Source: Prevotella denticola (GTDB taxonomy: Bacteria; Bacteroidota; Bacteroidia; Bacteroidales; Bacteroidaceae). Taken from it: 64,000 nt of DNA. The stretch lies in contig NZ_UGTM01000001.1 of the NCBI RefSeq assembly GCF_900454835.1, positions 1,054,501 to 1,118,500 of the forward strand, given 5' to 3'. A model generated the notes under the pieces. The model had not been told where the DNA came from and made no database searches. It saw nothing but the letters and a program-made list of their open reading frames with translations. Position 1 is the first letter of the stretch, and each line of letters begins with the position of its first letter. Of this stretch, positions 18,573-28,170 are shown piece after piece. The translations under genes and the position numbers were made by a program.

Positions 18573-19489
18573 AAATTGACAAGCATAATGATGACGGCCG
18601 CATAAGAAAGGAGAATGAATATCCAGTTGGTGAGGCGGGTATGCGTCAGAGCGAAGAAATGTGCAATCAGCGGTGCTGTTGTCACAATCAACATACTCAG
18701 CAAAGCTTCATAGTGTCTGGGCTGAAGAAACAGAAATACGGCTGCGGAAAGATCGATGGTGATGAAAATCTGATAGAAAAGACGTGTGCGGATACTGTCA
18801 TTATGCTTCTGGTTCAAGAAGTGGACAATTCCGATTGCAGCACATATCAACACAAAAAGAGCTATTACTATCTGGCTCATGTTCAGAGAATTAAAGAATA
18901 ATGGTTCACCAAACACTGCAAGCTGGGTGAAGTGGTCTGCAAGAACGGAAATGTCTCCTTTGGCAGCCAGATAACCCGCAAAGAACCAGTAAGGAAGCAT
19001 GACTCCAAGGACTGATGCAAAAAAATTACGGATACTTAATGCAAGGAGATTGGTTCGCATGACTATCCAGAAGACTGGAAGAAAGAAAAGAATCTGCACC
19101 CAGACAATGCTCACCATGCCGATACAGAAATAAGCATAGAACGTCCAGCCCGGTGCATGCGTGTCCTGGTAGCAGCGGAAGGCAAGGGTATAGTAACCCA
19201 CCATGCCGAGCATGACAATGGCTGACCGGACAGACGGAAAAATGAACACGGCCATCGTAGTGAACACCAGAAACGCACAGGACACCATCCGGCTGTAGAT
19301 ACGGATGAGCGCATTGCCGTTGTTCAATTCCATCATAAGATAGGTGGACAACAGGAGGCAGATGCCAGGTACGATTACCGCCGGATTGTGTAATCCTGCA
19401 ACAATCCATACAAGAGCAGCCGCTGTGACGACATACACTTGCGTCCAGCGGCTTTCAGCTATTTTATTTTGAAGACGTTTCTTTTGCAT
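18545..19489 (-). CDS. Polytopic membrane protein of unknown function
   Basis: 314 residues, about eight to nine hydrophobic helices and a short basic N-terminus (MQKKRLQNK). I do not recognise a catalytic motif; the general look is of Bacteroidetes DUF6427-type inner-membrane proteins, a weak guess. It lies 81 bp after purD and overlaps the VTT-domain gene by 28 bp. The pairing with a VTT protein hints at envelope or lipid work, as inference only. Confidence 0.7.
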   Translation of the reverse strand: MQKKRLQNKIAESRWTQVYVVTAAALVWIVAGLHNPAVIVPGICLLLSTYLMMELNNGNALIRIYSRMVSCAFLVFTTMAVFIFPSVRSAIVMLGMVGYYTLAFRCYQDTHAPGWTFYAYFCIGMVSIVWVQILFFLPVFWIVMRTNLLALSIRNFFASVLGVMLPYWFFAGYLAAKGDISVLADHFTQLAVFGEPLFFNSLNMSQIVIALFVLICAAIGIVHFLNQKHNDSIRTRLFYQIFITIDLSAAVFLFLQPRHYEALLSMLIVTTAPLIAHFFALTHTRLTNWIFILLSYAAVIIMLVNLWTFLHTSF

Positions 19490-19570
19490 TGACAGGTGAT
19501 AGGAAGCCTCGCCAACGTCCTCATAAGAAAGGATACACTGGCGGGGACAAATAATGATGGGTGGAGAATA

Positions 19571-20839
19571 CTACAGGTCCTGGCCGATGTCACTTCTGAA
19601 ATATTTATCCTTGAAGACGATCTTCTGTGCCTCGGCAAAGCTCTTCTGGAGTGCTTCCTCTTTGTCCTCACCATAAGAAGACACGGCGATGACACGGCCT
19701 CCGGCGGTAACGACCTGTCCGTCTTTCAGCACCGTACCGCTGTGAAAGACAACAGCTCCATCAACCTTGTCAAGTCCCGATATAGGATAACCCTTCACAT
19801 AGTTCTCTGGATAACCACCGCTGACAAGCATGACACAGACAGCAGAACGCCTGTCGAACTCAACTTTCCGCTGGTCGAGGTTTCCCTCTGCGACACCTTC
19901 CAAGAGGTCTACAAGGTCGCTCTTCAGACGCAGCATGACACTTTCAGTCTCGGGGTCGCCCATCCGGCAATTGTATTCGATGACCATCGGCTCGCCATTC
20001 ACATTGATCAAGCCGAAGAAAATGAATCCTTTGTAATCAATTCCCTCTTCCTTAAGACCTTCAACTGTAGGACGGATAATGCGTTCTTCTACCTTTTCCA
20101 TCCATTCCTTAGTGGCAAAAGGAACAGGAGAGACGCTGCCCATACCGCCTGTATTCAGCCCTGTGTCGTGTTCACCGATACGCTTGTAGTCCTTTGCTTC
20201 TGGCAGAATCTGATAATGCGTGCCGTCGGTAAGAACAAATACCGAGCATTCGATACCAGAAAGGAATTCCTCAATGACGACCTTTGCTGAAGCATTGCCG
20301 AACATCCCCCCGAGCATCTCACGCAGCTCTTTCTTGGCTTCTTCAAGTGTCGGCACAATGAGCACACCCTTCCCGGCAGCCAGTCCGTCTGCCTTCAATA
20401 CATACGGAGCCTTGAGCGTTTCGAGGAATTTCATGCCTTCCTCTATGGTTGTCCCGTCGAAAGTCTCATAGGCTGCAGTCGGAATATGATGGCGTTTCAT
20501 GAACGACTTGGCAAAATCCTTGGAGCCTTCCAGTACCGCACCTGCCTTGGAAGGGCCGATAACAGGAATACAGGCCGTACGCTCATCTTCCTTAAAGATA
20601 TCGTAGACACCCTTTACCAGCGGATCTTCGGGGCCGACGACAATCATGTCGACCTTTTTCTCAACGGCAAAATTCTTGAGGTTGTCGAAGTCGTCTACTG
20701 CGATTGCGACATTCTCACCGACTGCTTCCGTACCGGCATTGCCTGGTGCGATGAAGAGTTTGCTACACTTTGCACTCTGTGCAATCTTCCATGCCAAGGC
20801 GTGTTCACGACCGCCACTGCCTAAAAGTAATATGTTCAT
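19571..20839 (-). CDS. purD: Phosphoribosylamine-glycine ligase
   Basis: 422 residues from the ATG at 20839. A GTG twelve bases upstream (20851) is in frame, but it overlaps the Shine-Dalgarno-like GGGAGG that serves the ATG, so the ATG is preferred. ATP-grasp enzyme of the purine pathway (5-phosphoribosylamine + glycine + ATP to GAR). Motifs: [44 protein letters not shown], and the signature [13 protein letters not shown] and RMGDPETE. No other pur genes are nearby. Confidence 0.97.
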   Translation of the reverse strand: MNILLLGSGGREHALAWKIAQSAKCSKLFIAPGNAGTEAVGENVAIAVDDFDNLKNFAVEKKVDMIVVGPEDPLVKGVYDIFKEDERTACIPVIGPSKAGAVLEGSKDFAKSFMKRHHIPTAAYETFDGTTIEEGMKFLETLKAPYVLKADGLAAGKGVLIVPTLEEAKKELREMLGGMFGNASAKVVIEEFLSGIECSVFVLTDGTHYQILPEAKDYKRIGEHDTGLNTGGMGSVSPVPFATKEWMEKVEERIIRPTVEGLKEEGIDYKGFIFFGLINVNGEPMVIEYNCRMGDPETESVMLRLKSDLVDLLEGVAEGNLDQRKVEFDRRSAVCVMLVSGGYPENYVKGYPISGLDKVDGAVVFHSGTVLKDGQVVTAGGRVIAVSSYGEDKEEALQKSFAEAQKIVFKDKYFRSDIGQDL

Positions 20840-20982
20840 AATGCCTCCCACCCACCCCCTCCGAAAGGAGGGGGACAGACCTGCTGCACGTGGGTATGTA
20901 TTGATGGTTATTGTATATAAAGTAGCCTTCCTGCCGCTGTCTCAGAAAAAACAGCTCCCTGAAAAGGCGTAAACATCAAGCT

Positions 20983-23217
20983 CTATTGGACTTTCCTCTT
21001 CCCGGAGGAGCTGGGAGAAACCAGATAATCCTCGAAATACTGTGTGATACGCTCATGCAGATGTACACTCTGATGCCCGCGCATATTATGAGGTTCACCA
21101 GGATAAACGTAGAAATCAGGCTGCGTACCGGCCGCAATACAGGCCTTCAGGAAAGAATAAGCATGCTGGGGCACGACCACCGGATCGTTCAGACCAATAA
21201 TGATCTGGAGTTTCCCCTTGAGATTCTTTGCTTTCTGAAGGAGTGAAGTCTGGGCATAGCCATCCGGATTTGTCTGCGGTGTGTCCATATAGCGTTCTCC
21301 ATACATGACCTCATACCATTTCCAGTCAATGACCGGGCCGCCGGCAACTGCTACTTTGAAGACATCCGGATAGTTGGTAATCAGTGAGATTGTCATGTAT
21401 CCGCCGAACGACCATCCATGTACACCGATGCGGTCCTTGTCAACGTATGGAAGAGACTTCAGATACTTCACACCTTCCATCTGGTCTTTCATCTCTTCCT
21501 GCCCGAGATGACGGAACGTAGCCTGTTCAAACTCCTTTCCACGGTGTTCGCTTCCACGGTTGTCAAGAATGAAGAGCAGATAACCTTTCTGTGCCATATA
21601 GGTTTCCCATCCGCGTGCCCCCCAGTGCCATGAAGCCTCCACATTATGAGCATGCGGCCCGCCATACACATAGATGACCGTCGGGTACTTCTTGTTCGGA
21701 TCAAATCCTACCGGCTTCACCATCCGCCAGTACAGGTCAGTCTTTCCGTCAGCCGCCTTTATCGACCCGCTTGTATATTCCGGTACGTTATATTCCTTCC
21801 ACGGGTCAGCAGATGTGAAATAATCATGACGCTGCGGTCTTCCATTCAGCGTGACGACTTCGTACTTGTGAGGGACATCCGGCTCGCTGTAACTATCCAT
21901 AAGTACACTGCCATCCTTGCTCAGCTTTGGATAGTGGCAGCCGCGGCCGTTGTCAAGCAGCGTCCGTTTTCCTGTCGCCACATTGACAAGCCACGCATTG
22001 CGCTGGATGGGATTACACTCATTGGAAACATAGATAATCCCCTTCTGCTTTGCATTGAAACCAAGGATATCCATGACTACCCACTTGCCACTGGTAATCT
22101 GCCTGATCAGCCGTCCGTCTTTATTGAAGAGGTAAAGATGGTTATAACCATCCTTCTGGCTCTGCAGGACAAACTCGTTCTCATTCCACGGAAGGAACTG
22201 GATAGGATGACAGGGTTCTACATATTTCGCATCCGTTTCACGGTAGAGTTCCTTCAGCTTAGCACCAGTTACGGCATCATACGATACCAGCCGGCAATCA
22301 TTCTGGTCACGGTTGACTTCAAACATATAGACCGTTTTCTCATCAGGACTCCATGCGATGTTAGTGAAATAGCGGTCAGTCGGGTCACCGGCTTGAAGGT
22401 AAACCGTCTTTCCTGTAGTCAGGTCATATACGCCGACTGTGACCTTGTGGGATGTCTCACCCGCCATGGGATACTTGATTGGTGCAGCCTTGGCAGCGCG
22501 CGATTCGCCCTTCTCCGGTTTCCAGTCAAGTTCCGGAATGTCCACAAGAGGATAGTCAGCGACCATACTCTGGTCCATGCGATAGAAAGCCAGCCGGTTT
22601 CCTTTCGGACTCCAATAGAGCCCGCCGCTGATACCGAACTCGTCCCGGTGGACACTTTGTCCGTAAACGATATTGCGTGATCCGTCCGTCGTCAGCTGAC
22701 GTTTCTGTCCCTTTGCATCAGTGACAAAGAGCTGGTTATCTGCAACGTAAGCCGTAGCCCCAGACTGGCTGTTCCACAGACGAGCCTGCAAGCCGGCCGG
22801 TCGGTCCGACCGCTGCTCAAGCCTGTGTGTCTTGAAGTTTACATATAAGTCCTCCCTGCCGTTCTGCACAAGCACAACCGGACGGTCGGCATACGGGAAC
22901 TCGGCCGCATAGAGATGGCGGACGACCTCGTCCGACTTTTCCAACCCGGCCCATCTGTTCAGCTCATCCAACGAGAAGAGCTGTTTCTCTCTGCCACTCA
23001 CCGGATCAACCAGCAAGCAGCTGTTCAGATCCTGCCGTACCAGTTTCCCGCCCCACCACGTAAGATAACGTGCTTCGGGGCGCATCTTGTAGAAGTTGGT
23101 ACCGCCAAAGTTCAAATCCTCCAGTGTAAACTGTTTTTGTGCCATACTTCCAGTAGGACGGACAAGTCCCATCAGGGTACAAAGCCCCACGAGACCGAGA
23201 AAAGATTTAATCTTCAT
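20983..23217 (-). CDS. S9 prolyl oligopeptidase / dipeptidyl peptidase IV
   Basis: 744 residues from the ATG at 23217 (MKIKSFLGLVGLC). The frame is open further upstream, but that part is only the complement-frame shadow of the methyltransferase gene and lacks a signal peptide. Signal peptide about 1-26 (ending SMA). An eight-bladed propeller occupies the first half, and an alpha/beta-hydrolase domain the second, with nucleophile HGWSFGGYMTISL, Asp in IIGLNDPVV and His in YPGEPHNMRG. DPP-IV enzymes of this group remove Xaa-Pro dipeptides in the periplasm or outside the cell and serve peptide feeding. It starts within the last 11 bp of the upstream gene. Confidence 0.93.
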   Translation of the reverse strand: MKIKSFLGLVGLCTLMGLVRPTGSMAQKQFTLEDLNFGGTNFYKMRPEARYLTWWGGKLVRQDLNSCLLVDPVSGREKQLFSLDELNRWAGLEKSDEVVRHLYAAEFPYADRPVVLVQNGREDLYVNFKTHRLEQRSDRPAGLQARLWNSQSGATAYVADNQLFVTDAKGQKRQLTTDGSRNIVYGQSVHRDEFGISGGLYWSPKGNRLAFYRMDQSMVADYPLVDIPELDWKPEKGESRAAKAAPIKYPMAGETSHKVTVGVYDLTTGKTVYLQAGDPTDRYFTNIAWSPDEKTVYMFEVNRDQNDCRLVSYDAVTGAKLKELYRETDAKYVEPCHPIQFLPWNENEFVLQSQKDGYNHLYLFNKDGRLIRQITSGKWVVMDILGFNAKQKGIIYVSNECNPIQRNAWLVNVATGKRTLLDNGRGCHYPKLSKDGSVLMDSYSEPDVPHKYEVVTLNGRPQRHDYFTSADPWKEYNVPEYTSGSIKAADGKTDLYWRMVKPVGFDPNKKYPTVIYVYGGPHAHNVEASWHWGARGWETYMAQKGYLLFILDNRGSEHRGKEFEQATFRHLGQEEMKDQMEGVKYLKSLPYVDKDRIGVHGWSFGGYMTISLITNYPDVFKVAVAGGPVIDWKWYEVMYGERYMDTPQTNPDGYAQTSLLQKAKNLKGKLQIIIGLNDPVVVPQHAYSFLKACIAAGTQPDFYVYPGEPHNMRGHQSVHLHERITQYFEDYLVSPSSSGKRKVQ

Positions 23218-24721
23218 GTTTATACGTGTTTTTACCACGGAATCCTCCGCGCTTGTTAGATTTATCAAACCGTTTTCCACCAGACCTCCGGTCGTCCGCA
23301 CGTCTGAACGAACGTCTGCGGTCGTCAATGCGTCTGGAAGAGCGTCTGCGGTCATCGTCATCACGTCCGAAGCGAGGCCGACGTTCATGGTCTTCACGGA
23401 ACTTGCCGCCGTTGAATTTATTGCGTTCCAGGCTGTGGAAAGTGAATGAACGGATATCAGTCTCCGCATTCTCTTCGTTCTCTTCAAGCCGTTTCTTGAA
23501 CTCGCGTTCTTTCTTGAAACGGTGTTTCTGCGCCATCTCCCGCTTCTCATCTTCGGTCTTCACAACTCCGCCCTCATGACGGAAGCTGCTCATCTTTCCG
23601 TCAAACATCTGATAGCGGCGAAACTCGCACTCCAGAGATCCGTTATAGACTGGTATCTTGATGCTGGGTTTCAGCCCAATCTGTCGGAAGCATTCCTCCC
23701 GGTAGGACAGAATCCACGCCTCATTGCCTATGAACTGATGCTTCAGCCGTTCCCCGATCATCTTGTAGGTACCGAGAAGGTTCGGTGTAGAGATGCGTTC
23801 TCCATAAGGTGGATTCATCACCATGATGCTCTTTTCCTTCGGCTGCGTGAAGTCCTTGAAATCCAGCTGTTCGATGGTCACATCCCGTGACAGACCGGCT
23901 GCAGCCACATTCATACGTGCCGTATTCACGGCTTTCATGTCAGTATCGTAACCATAGATATGATGGGTGAACTCACGTTCCTGCGAGTCGTCATTATAAA
24001 TCATATCGAACAGTTCCTGGTCGAAATCGGGCCATTTCTCAAAGGCGAACTCCTTGCGGAACACGCCCGGCGAGATATTCCGGGCTATCAATGCTGCTTC
24101 AACAGGCAGTGTTCCCGACCCGCACATAGGGTCGATGAAGTCCGTTTCGCCCGTCCATCCCGTCATCAGGATCATACCTGCAGCCAGCACCTCATTCAGC
24201 GGAGCCTCGACACTTTCCTGTCGGTAACCGCGCCGGTGCAGCGACTCACCGCTCGAGTCCAGCGACAACGTCGCATCGTCCTCTGCCACGTGGATGTTCA
24301 GGCGGATATCAGGATTGCTGACAGAAATATTGGGGCGTGTGCCCACACGCTCACGGAACTGGTCGACAATAGCATCCTTCACCTTGTAGGTGACGAAGCG
24401 CGAGTTGGTGAACTCTTCGGAATAGACAACAGAATCGACAGAAAACGTCTTGCCGCTGAGGATATACTTGCTCCAGTCTATTTTCTTCACTTCCTCGTAC
24501 ATATCCTCAGCACTCTTCGCCTTGAAGTGTGCGATAGGCTTAAGGACTCGGATAGCCGTGTGCAGCTGGAAGTTGGCACGATACATCATTTCCTTGTCGC
24601 CGGTGAACGATACCATGCGGCGTCCTATCTGTACGTTGTTGGCACCTAACTGTGTCAGCTCTTTTGCTAATACTTGCTCCAAACCCATGAAGGTTTTGGC
24701 GATGAGTTCAAATTCTTGCAT
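23207..24721 (-). CDS. RlmL-like 23S rRNA guanine methyltransferase with basic tail
   Basis: 504 residues. The N-terminal THUMP domain (about 1-150; starts MQEFELIAKTFMGLEQVLAKELTQLG) precedes a class I methyltransferase (about 160-385) with FIDPMCGSGTLPVEAALIARN, GYDTDMKAVNTARMN and the N6/N2-amino motif NPPYGER. This is the RlmL/YpsC-type layout that makes m2G in 23S rRNA. Residues about 410-504 are a low-complexity tail rich in Arg, Asp and Phe (repeated DDRRRSxRRxD and RRSGGKRF), probably RNA-binding and disordered. The tail is encoded by recognisable DNA repeats around 23265-23350. First gene of the run with the DPP-IV gene. Confidence 0.88.
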   Translation of the reverse strand: MQEFELIAKTFMGLEQVLAKELTQLGANNVQIGRRMVSFTGDKEMMYRANFQLHTAIRVLKPIAHFKAKSAEDMYEEVKKIDWSKYILSGKTFSVDSVVYSEEFTNSRFVTYKVKDAIVDQFRERVGTRPNISVSNPDIRLNIHVAEDDATLSLDSSGESLHRRGYRQESVEAPLNEVLAAGMILMTGWTGETDFIDPMCGSGTLPVEAALIARNISPGVFRKEFAFEKWPDFDQELFDMIYNDDSQEREFTHHIYGYDTDMKAVNTARMNVAAAGLSRDVTIEQLDFKDFTQPKEKSIMVMNPPYGERISTPNLLGTYKMIGERLKHQFIGNEAWILSYREECFRQIGLKPSIKIPVYNGSLECEFRRYQMFDGKMSSFRHEGGVVKTEDEKREMAQKHRFKKEREFKKRLEENEENAETDIRSFTFHSLERNKFNGGKFREDHERRPRFGRDDDDRRRSSRRIDDRRRSFRRADDRRSGGKRFDKSNKRGGFRGKNTYKHED

Positions 24722-24769
24722 TTATGTGATTGTGATTTATAAGCAATGACAGGCGATGATGAACGGTGA

Positions 24770-25714
24770 CTATATCCCGCCGCCGCCTTCGAAGTCGGTA
24801 TCCAGTATATCTGTCTTGCTCTGCCTGTACTTCTTCGAGCGGGGACGCATATCCCGGGTAACCCATACATTGGCACCGATAACACATCCTCTTCCAATCG
24901 TGACACGGCCGAGAACGGTAGCATTGGCATAGACGATGACATCGTCCTGCAGAATCGGATGGCGTGGAATGCCTTTGATGGGCTTTCCGTCCTTGTCGAG
25001 CGGAAAGCTCCTGGCCCCCAGAGTCACTCCCTGATAAAGTTTCACATGATTGCCAATGACACACGTCGCACCGATGACGACACCTGTACCGTGGTCGATT
25101 GTGAAATGCGTACCGATTGCCGCGGCGGGATGGATGTCGATGCCCGTCTCTGAATGCGCCATTTCGGTTATCATACGCGGAATGAGCGGAACATCCTCCA
25201 TTACCAGTTCATGCGCCAGCCGATAATTGATGATGGCCTTGATGGCAGGATAGCAGGATATGACTTCTCCCTGGTTGGCAGCCGCCGGGTCACCGTCAAA
25301 GGCTGCCTGTATGTCAGTTGAAAGTATCTTGCGTATGGTCGGGAACTTTGCAATGACACGTTCTGCAATCATATCTGCTTCCTCCTGCATACACCGCCGC
25401 ATATCATCAGCATTCGGACAGTGGCAGTCCTCGTCGAAACACAGTCCTGCCATAACCTGACGGCTGAGCAGCTTGTGCAGCCGCTCCACGCTAACACCTA
25501 TCTGATATTTGATGGTCTCGATATTGACAGACGACTTTCCGTAAAACCCTGGGAAAAGGATAGAACGTGAAAGGTCGATAATCTCCTCAAGCTCCTTTGC
25601 CGACGGCAAGGGATCTCCTTCACGGTGTTCATGGAAAAGACCTTGCAGTGCTTTCGGCTCCGAGAGCTCGTCCACAGTCCGGATGAGCTGCTGGGTGATG
25701 TCCTGTCTACTCAT
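24770..25714 (-). CDS. Serine O-acetyltransferase
   Basis: 314 residues from the ATG at 25714 (MSRQDITQQLIRTV). A longer frame to 25747 would begin inside the TATCTTTG promoter box, so it is excluded. Makes O-acetylserine from serine and acetyl-CoA for cysteine synthesis. The helical N-terminal domain is followed by left-handed beta-helix hexapeptides (IDIHPAAAIGTHFTIDHGTG, VVIGATCVIGNHVKLYQGVT, VIYANATVLGRVTIGRGCVI), which is the EpsC/CysE arrangement. The C-terminal tail is long, charged and ends in DFEGGGGI; in CysE an Ile at the extreme C-terminus binds cysteine synthase, so the Ile ending here fits that complex. Confidence 0.92.
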   Translation of the reverse strand: MSRQDITQQLIRTVDELSEPKALQGLFHEHREGDPLPSAKELEEIIDLSRSILFPGFYGKSSVNIETIKYQIGVSVERLHKLLSRQVMAGLCFDEDCHCPNADDMRRCMQEEADMIAERVIAKFPTIRKILSTDIQAAFDGDPAAANQGEVISCYPAIKAIINYRLAHELVMEDVPLIPRMITEMAHSETGIDIHPAAAIGTHFTIDHGTGVVIGATCVIGNHVKLYQGVTLGARSFPLDKDGKPIKGIPRHPILQDDVIVYANATVLGRVTIGRGCVIGANVWVTRDMRPRSKKYRQSKTDILDTDFEGGGGI

Positions 25715-25744
25715 TGATAATCGTATCGAGATGTAATTACGTTG

Positions 25745-25752
25745 CAAAGATA
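25745..25752 (-). promoter_or_regulatory. -7 box of serine acetyltransferase gene
   Basis: CAAAGATA on the plus strand reads TATCTTTG on the minus strand, 30 bp before the ATG at 25714. It is back to back with a plus-strand box at 25798. Confidence 0.65.
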
Positions 25753-25777
25753 ATGATTATTATCGGATTTTTATAAG

Positions 25778-25805
25778 TTTGTTCAGGAAAAATATGGTAA
25801 TTTTG
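25778..25805 (+). promoter_or_regulatory. Promoter of GH25 gene
   Basis: TAATTTTG at 25798-25805 fits TAnnTTTG; a TTTG at 25778-25781 is 16 nt upstream, shorter than the usual 19-21, so the -33 assignment is tentative. The gene starts at 25880. Confidence 0.5.
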
Positions 25806-25879
25806 CAGCCGACTCACAGAGTCCGGACAGGATACCGGATTCACCGGAATCTTTCTGAATTGTTACACTTTGATAGACA

Positions 25880-26590
25880 ATGAAGTTTAAAATCGCCTTA
25901 CGCCCCATCAGCATCTTTCTTTCACTCACACTCTGTACAGCAGTCGCCGCACACATTCTTTTTCGCCCTTCGACCAACCGTATCCGCCACCATTACGACG
26001 GCATCGACGTATCACACCACCAGGGCAGGATTGACTGGAAAGAAGTGGCGAAGGACAGAAACATACGATTCGTGTACATCAAGGCAACGCAGGGGACAAC
26101 CATCAAAGACGAATACTACGACCGCAACATCAAGGGCGCACGCCGGCAAGGGCTGCGCTGCGGATCGTATCACTACCTCTCTTCGTCTACACCTGTCCGT
26201 AAACAGTTCCGACATTTCCTGAATACAATCCGCAAGTACAGACAGGATCTGATTCCGATGATTGATGTAGAACGTGAAGGCGTAAGAGGATGGACTCGCA
26301 GACAGGTGCAGGACAGCGTTGCCATGTTCGCCTCGCTGGTACGAAAAAATTTCGGAAAGAAGCCGCTTGTCTATTCACAGGCTAATTTCTATAATTCTCA
26401 TCTTGCCCCCCGGTTCAACAGCTACTTCCTTTTTCTTGGCAGATACAGCCCGGCCCGGCCGGCCGTCAAAGGAACCGGGCGGCATAACATCTGGCAGTTC
26501 ACCGAAAAGGGAAAGATCCGCGGTATTCACGGGCACGTGGACCTTGACCGATTCATGTCCGGAACCTCAGTCGCCGACATCCAGTTGTGA
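25880..26590 (+). CDS. GH25 lysozyme (muramidase)
   Basis: 236 residues. Residues 1-24 form a signal anchor or signal peptide. The GH25 barrel starts at YDGIDVSHHQGRIDW, with the acidic residues of the DxE-type active site in LIPMIDVEREG and the later HNIWQFTEKG and HVDLDRF. GH25 enzymes cut the MurNAc-GlcNAc bond of peptidoglycan. It is oriented toward the single-domain penicillin-binding transpeptidase gene 370 bp downstream, but a palindromic array and a separate promoter lie between, so they are probably separate transcripts. Confidence 0.93.
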   Translation: MKFKIALRPISIFLSLTLCTAVAAHILFRPSTNRIRHHYDGIDVSHHQGRIDWKEVAKDRNIRFVYIKATQGTTIKDEYYDRNIKGARRQGLRCGSYHYLSSSTPVRKQFRHFLNTIRKYRQDLIPMIDVEREGVRGWTRRQVQDSVAMFASLVRKNFGKKPLVYSQANFYNSHLAPRFNSYFLFLGRYSPARPAVKGTGRHNIWQFTEKGKIRGIHGHVDLDRFMSGTSVADIQL

Positions 26591-26611
26591 AAGCAGCTGC
26601 GGAGCATGGCA

Positions 26612-26698
26612 TTCCCGACCGGTCGGGAATACTATTCCCAGACACCGGGAACAGTATTCCCGAATATCCGGGAATCTCCTTCCCAAGCACTTGGGAAC
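26612..26698. repeat. TTCCC...GGGAA palindrome array, site 3
   Basis: Four units begin at 26612, 26635, 26657 and 26680 (steps 23, 22, 23). The first is a near-perfect palindrome with centre GACCGGTC; the last is TTCCCAAG-CA-CTTGGGAA. It starts 21 bp after the GH25 stop. No gene lies in 26591-26961 apart from this array and the promoter at 26857. Confidence 0.85.
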
Positions 26699-26856
26699 AG
26701 GATATTCCGCAGTTTATCTTGAAAGGTGGATGTAGTCTTCAGCACGCCGACATGGCGGGAGTTCCACTGGAACATGGACAACAGGCCATTACCAGGGCGG
26801 ATGTGAATTAAACATAAACTGACGGCAGAATACGGTCAGACCTGGATTATTATTCG

Positions 26857-26864
26857 TATTTTTG
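26857..26864 (+). promoter_or_regulatory. -7 box of transpeptidase gene
   Basis: TATTTTTG matches TAnnTTTG, about 98 bp before the ATG at 26962. No good -33 box is seen. Confidence 0.5.
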
Positions 26865-26961
26865 CATCCGCAGGCTTATAAGCACAGAACTGGAATCCCG
26901 GCTTCACGGAACGCCCAGACAGTTCATCCCGGCCTGTAAGATTAAGAAAAAAAGGTAAACG

Positions 26962-28170
26962 ATGGTTATAGGATATCATTCTAAGAACAATGGCAAATCA
27001 TCTGACAGCAAACTGACCATGCCCTTTCGCACCCTACTGTTGCTTCTCGTGCTCTCTGTCACGGGCGGTACGTATGCACAGGAATACCACGAAGCCCCCC
27101 CGCTGACGCTCCGTCCGCTGCTGCAACAGCTTGGGACCGAGCTCATGCAGGGAAAGACAGGGAGCATAGTCGCTGTCGACCCTGCCACAGGGGAAATTCT
27201 CTGCATGGTAACAAACTCACCCGACGGTCCCGACGATGCGCTCGCCATTGCTACCGCCTATCCTCCCGGATCGACTATAAAGCCCGCACAGGCCTTGGTC
27301 TTTCTTTCCGAAGGTCTTGTAAAAGCTGATACAAAGATAGCCTGCCGCAACGGATTCCGCGACGGAAACATCAGGGTGAAATGCCATCCTCACTACTCGC
27401 CGGAAACGCTGACAGGGGCTCTGGCCGTATCATGCAACACATGGTTCCTCAAATCATACCTGCTGATGCTGAACGACAGGCATAAGTACGGTTCCAAGGA
27501 AAAAGCCGTCAGCACATGGCACGACTATCTCGTAAGCATGGGGCTGGGCGGACCGCTGGGGATAGATATGCCTGGCGAGAAGGGCGGACTGATAGCCGGG
27601 GTAAACTATCTCACACACCGATACAAGACAGGGTGGGAGCCGAAGACCATCCTATGGGCCGGTATGGGACAAGGAGACATTACCGCAACACCGCTCCAAC
27701 TCTGCAACCTGGCAGCCTCGATAGCCAACCGGGGCTTCTTCTTCACGCCGCACATCCATAAAAATACAGACCATACGCCCTTGCCTGCACGCTTTCTCAC
27801 CCCTCACCAGACCCAAGCGTCCCCCGAAGCCTATGCCACGGTAGTTGCAGGAATGCGGCTGGCTGTGACCAAAGGGACCGCCACCGAACTCAACAGGACT
27901 TCCTACCCCGTATGCGGAAAGACCGGGACAGCCGAGAATGCGGGCAAAGACCATTCCGCTTTCATCGGATTCGCTCCCATGAACCGCCCGAAGATCGCAA
28001 TCGCTGTGTACATAGAGCATGGTGGATTCGGTGCTGACATGGCTGCGCCGATAGCCGGTCTGATCATGGAGGAATACCTCAAAGGCAGACTGAGCCCGAG
28101 GTCTCTGGCAACCGCAAAGCGTCTGGAGCGTATGCAGACCCTGGAGAAGAGGGTGTCTTCTACAAAATAG
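26962..28170 (+). CDS. Secreted single-domain penicillin-binding transpeptidase
   Basis: 402 residues (or 383 from an ATG at 27019 directly before the hydrophobic segment; the upstream ATG has the better AAAGG-like site). A cleavable-looking signal (LLLLVLSVTGGTYA) is followed almost at once by the transpeptidase fold: SIVAVDPATGEILCMV, active-site PPGSTIKPAQ (SxxK), VSCNTWF (SxN) and CGKTGTAEN (KTG). Class B PBPs such as FtsI and PBP2 are about 550-650 residues and carry a dimerisation/pedestal domain before this fold; that domain is missing. SxN and KTGT argue for a PBP rather than a class D beta-lactamase. Function could be a minor DD-transpeptidase or carboxypeptidase, or a beta-lactam sensor. 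Confidence 0.85.
   Translation: MVIGYHSKNNGKSSDSKLTMPFRTLLLLLVLSVTGGTYAQEYHEAPPLTLRPLLQQLGTELMQGKTGSIVAVDPATGEILCMVTNSPDGPDDALAIATAYPPGSTIKPAQALVFLSEGLVKADTKIACRNGFRDGNIRVKCHPHYSPETLTGALAVSCNTWFLKSYLLMLNDRHKYGSKEKAVSTWHDYLVSMGLGGPLGIDMPGEKGGLIAGVNYLTHRYKTGWEPKTILWAGMGQGDITATPLQLCNLAASIANRGFFFTPHIHKNTDHTPLPARFLTPHQTQASPEAYATVVAGMRLAVTKGTATELNRTSYPVCGKTGTAENAGKDHSAFIGFAPMNRPKIAIAVYIEHGGFGADMAAPIAGLIMEEYLKGRLSPRSLATAKRLERMQTLEKRVSSTK

Noticed and set aside
21646..22680. A 344-codon open frame opposite the DPP-IV gene
   Set aside because: Complementary frame of a well-supported peptidase; no family resemblance.
23218..23550. N-terminal extension of the DPP-IV gene
   Set aside because: This DNA is the 3' end of the methyltransferase gene in another frame; the signal peptide starts at 23217.
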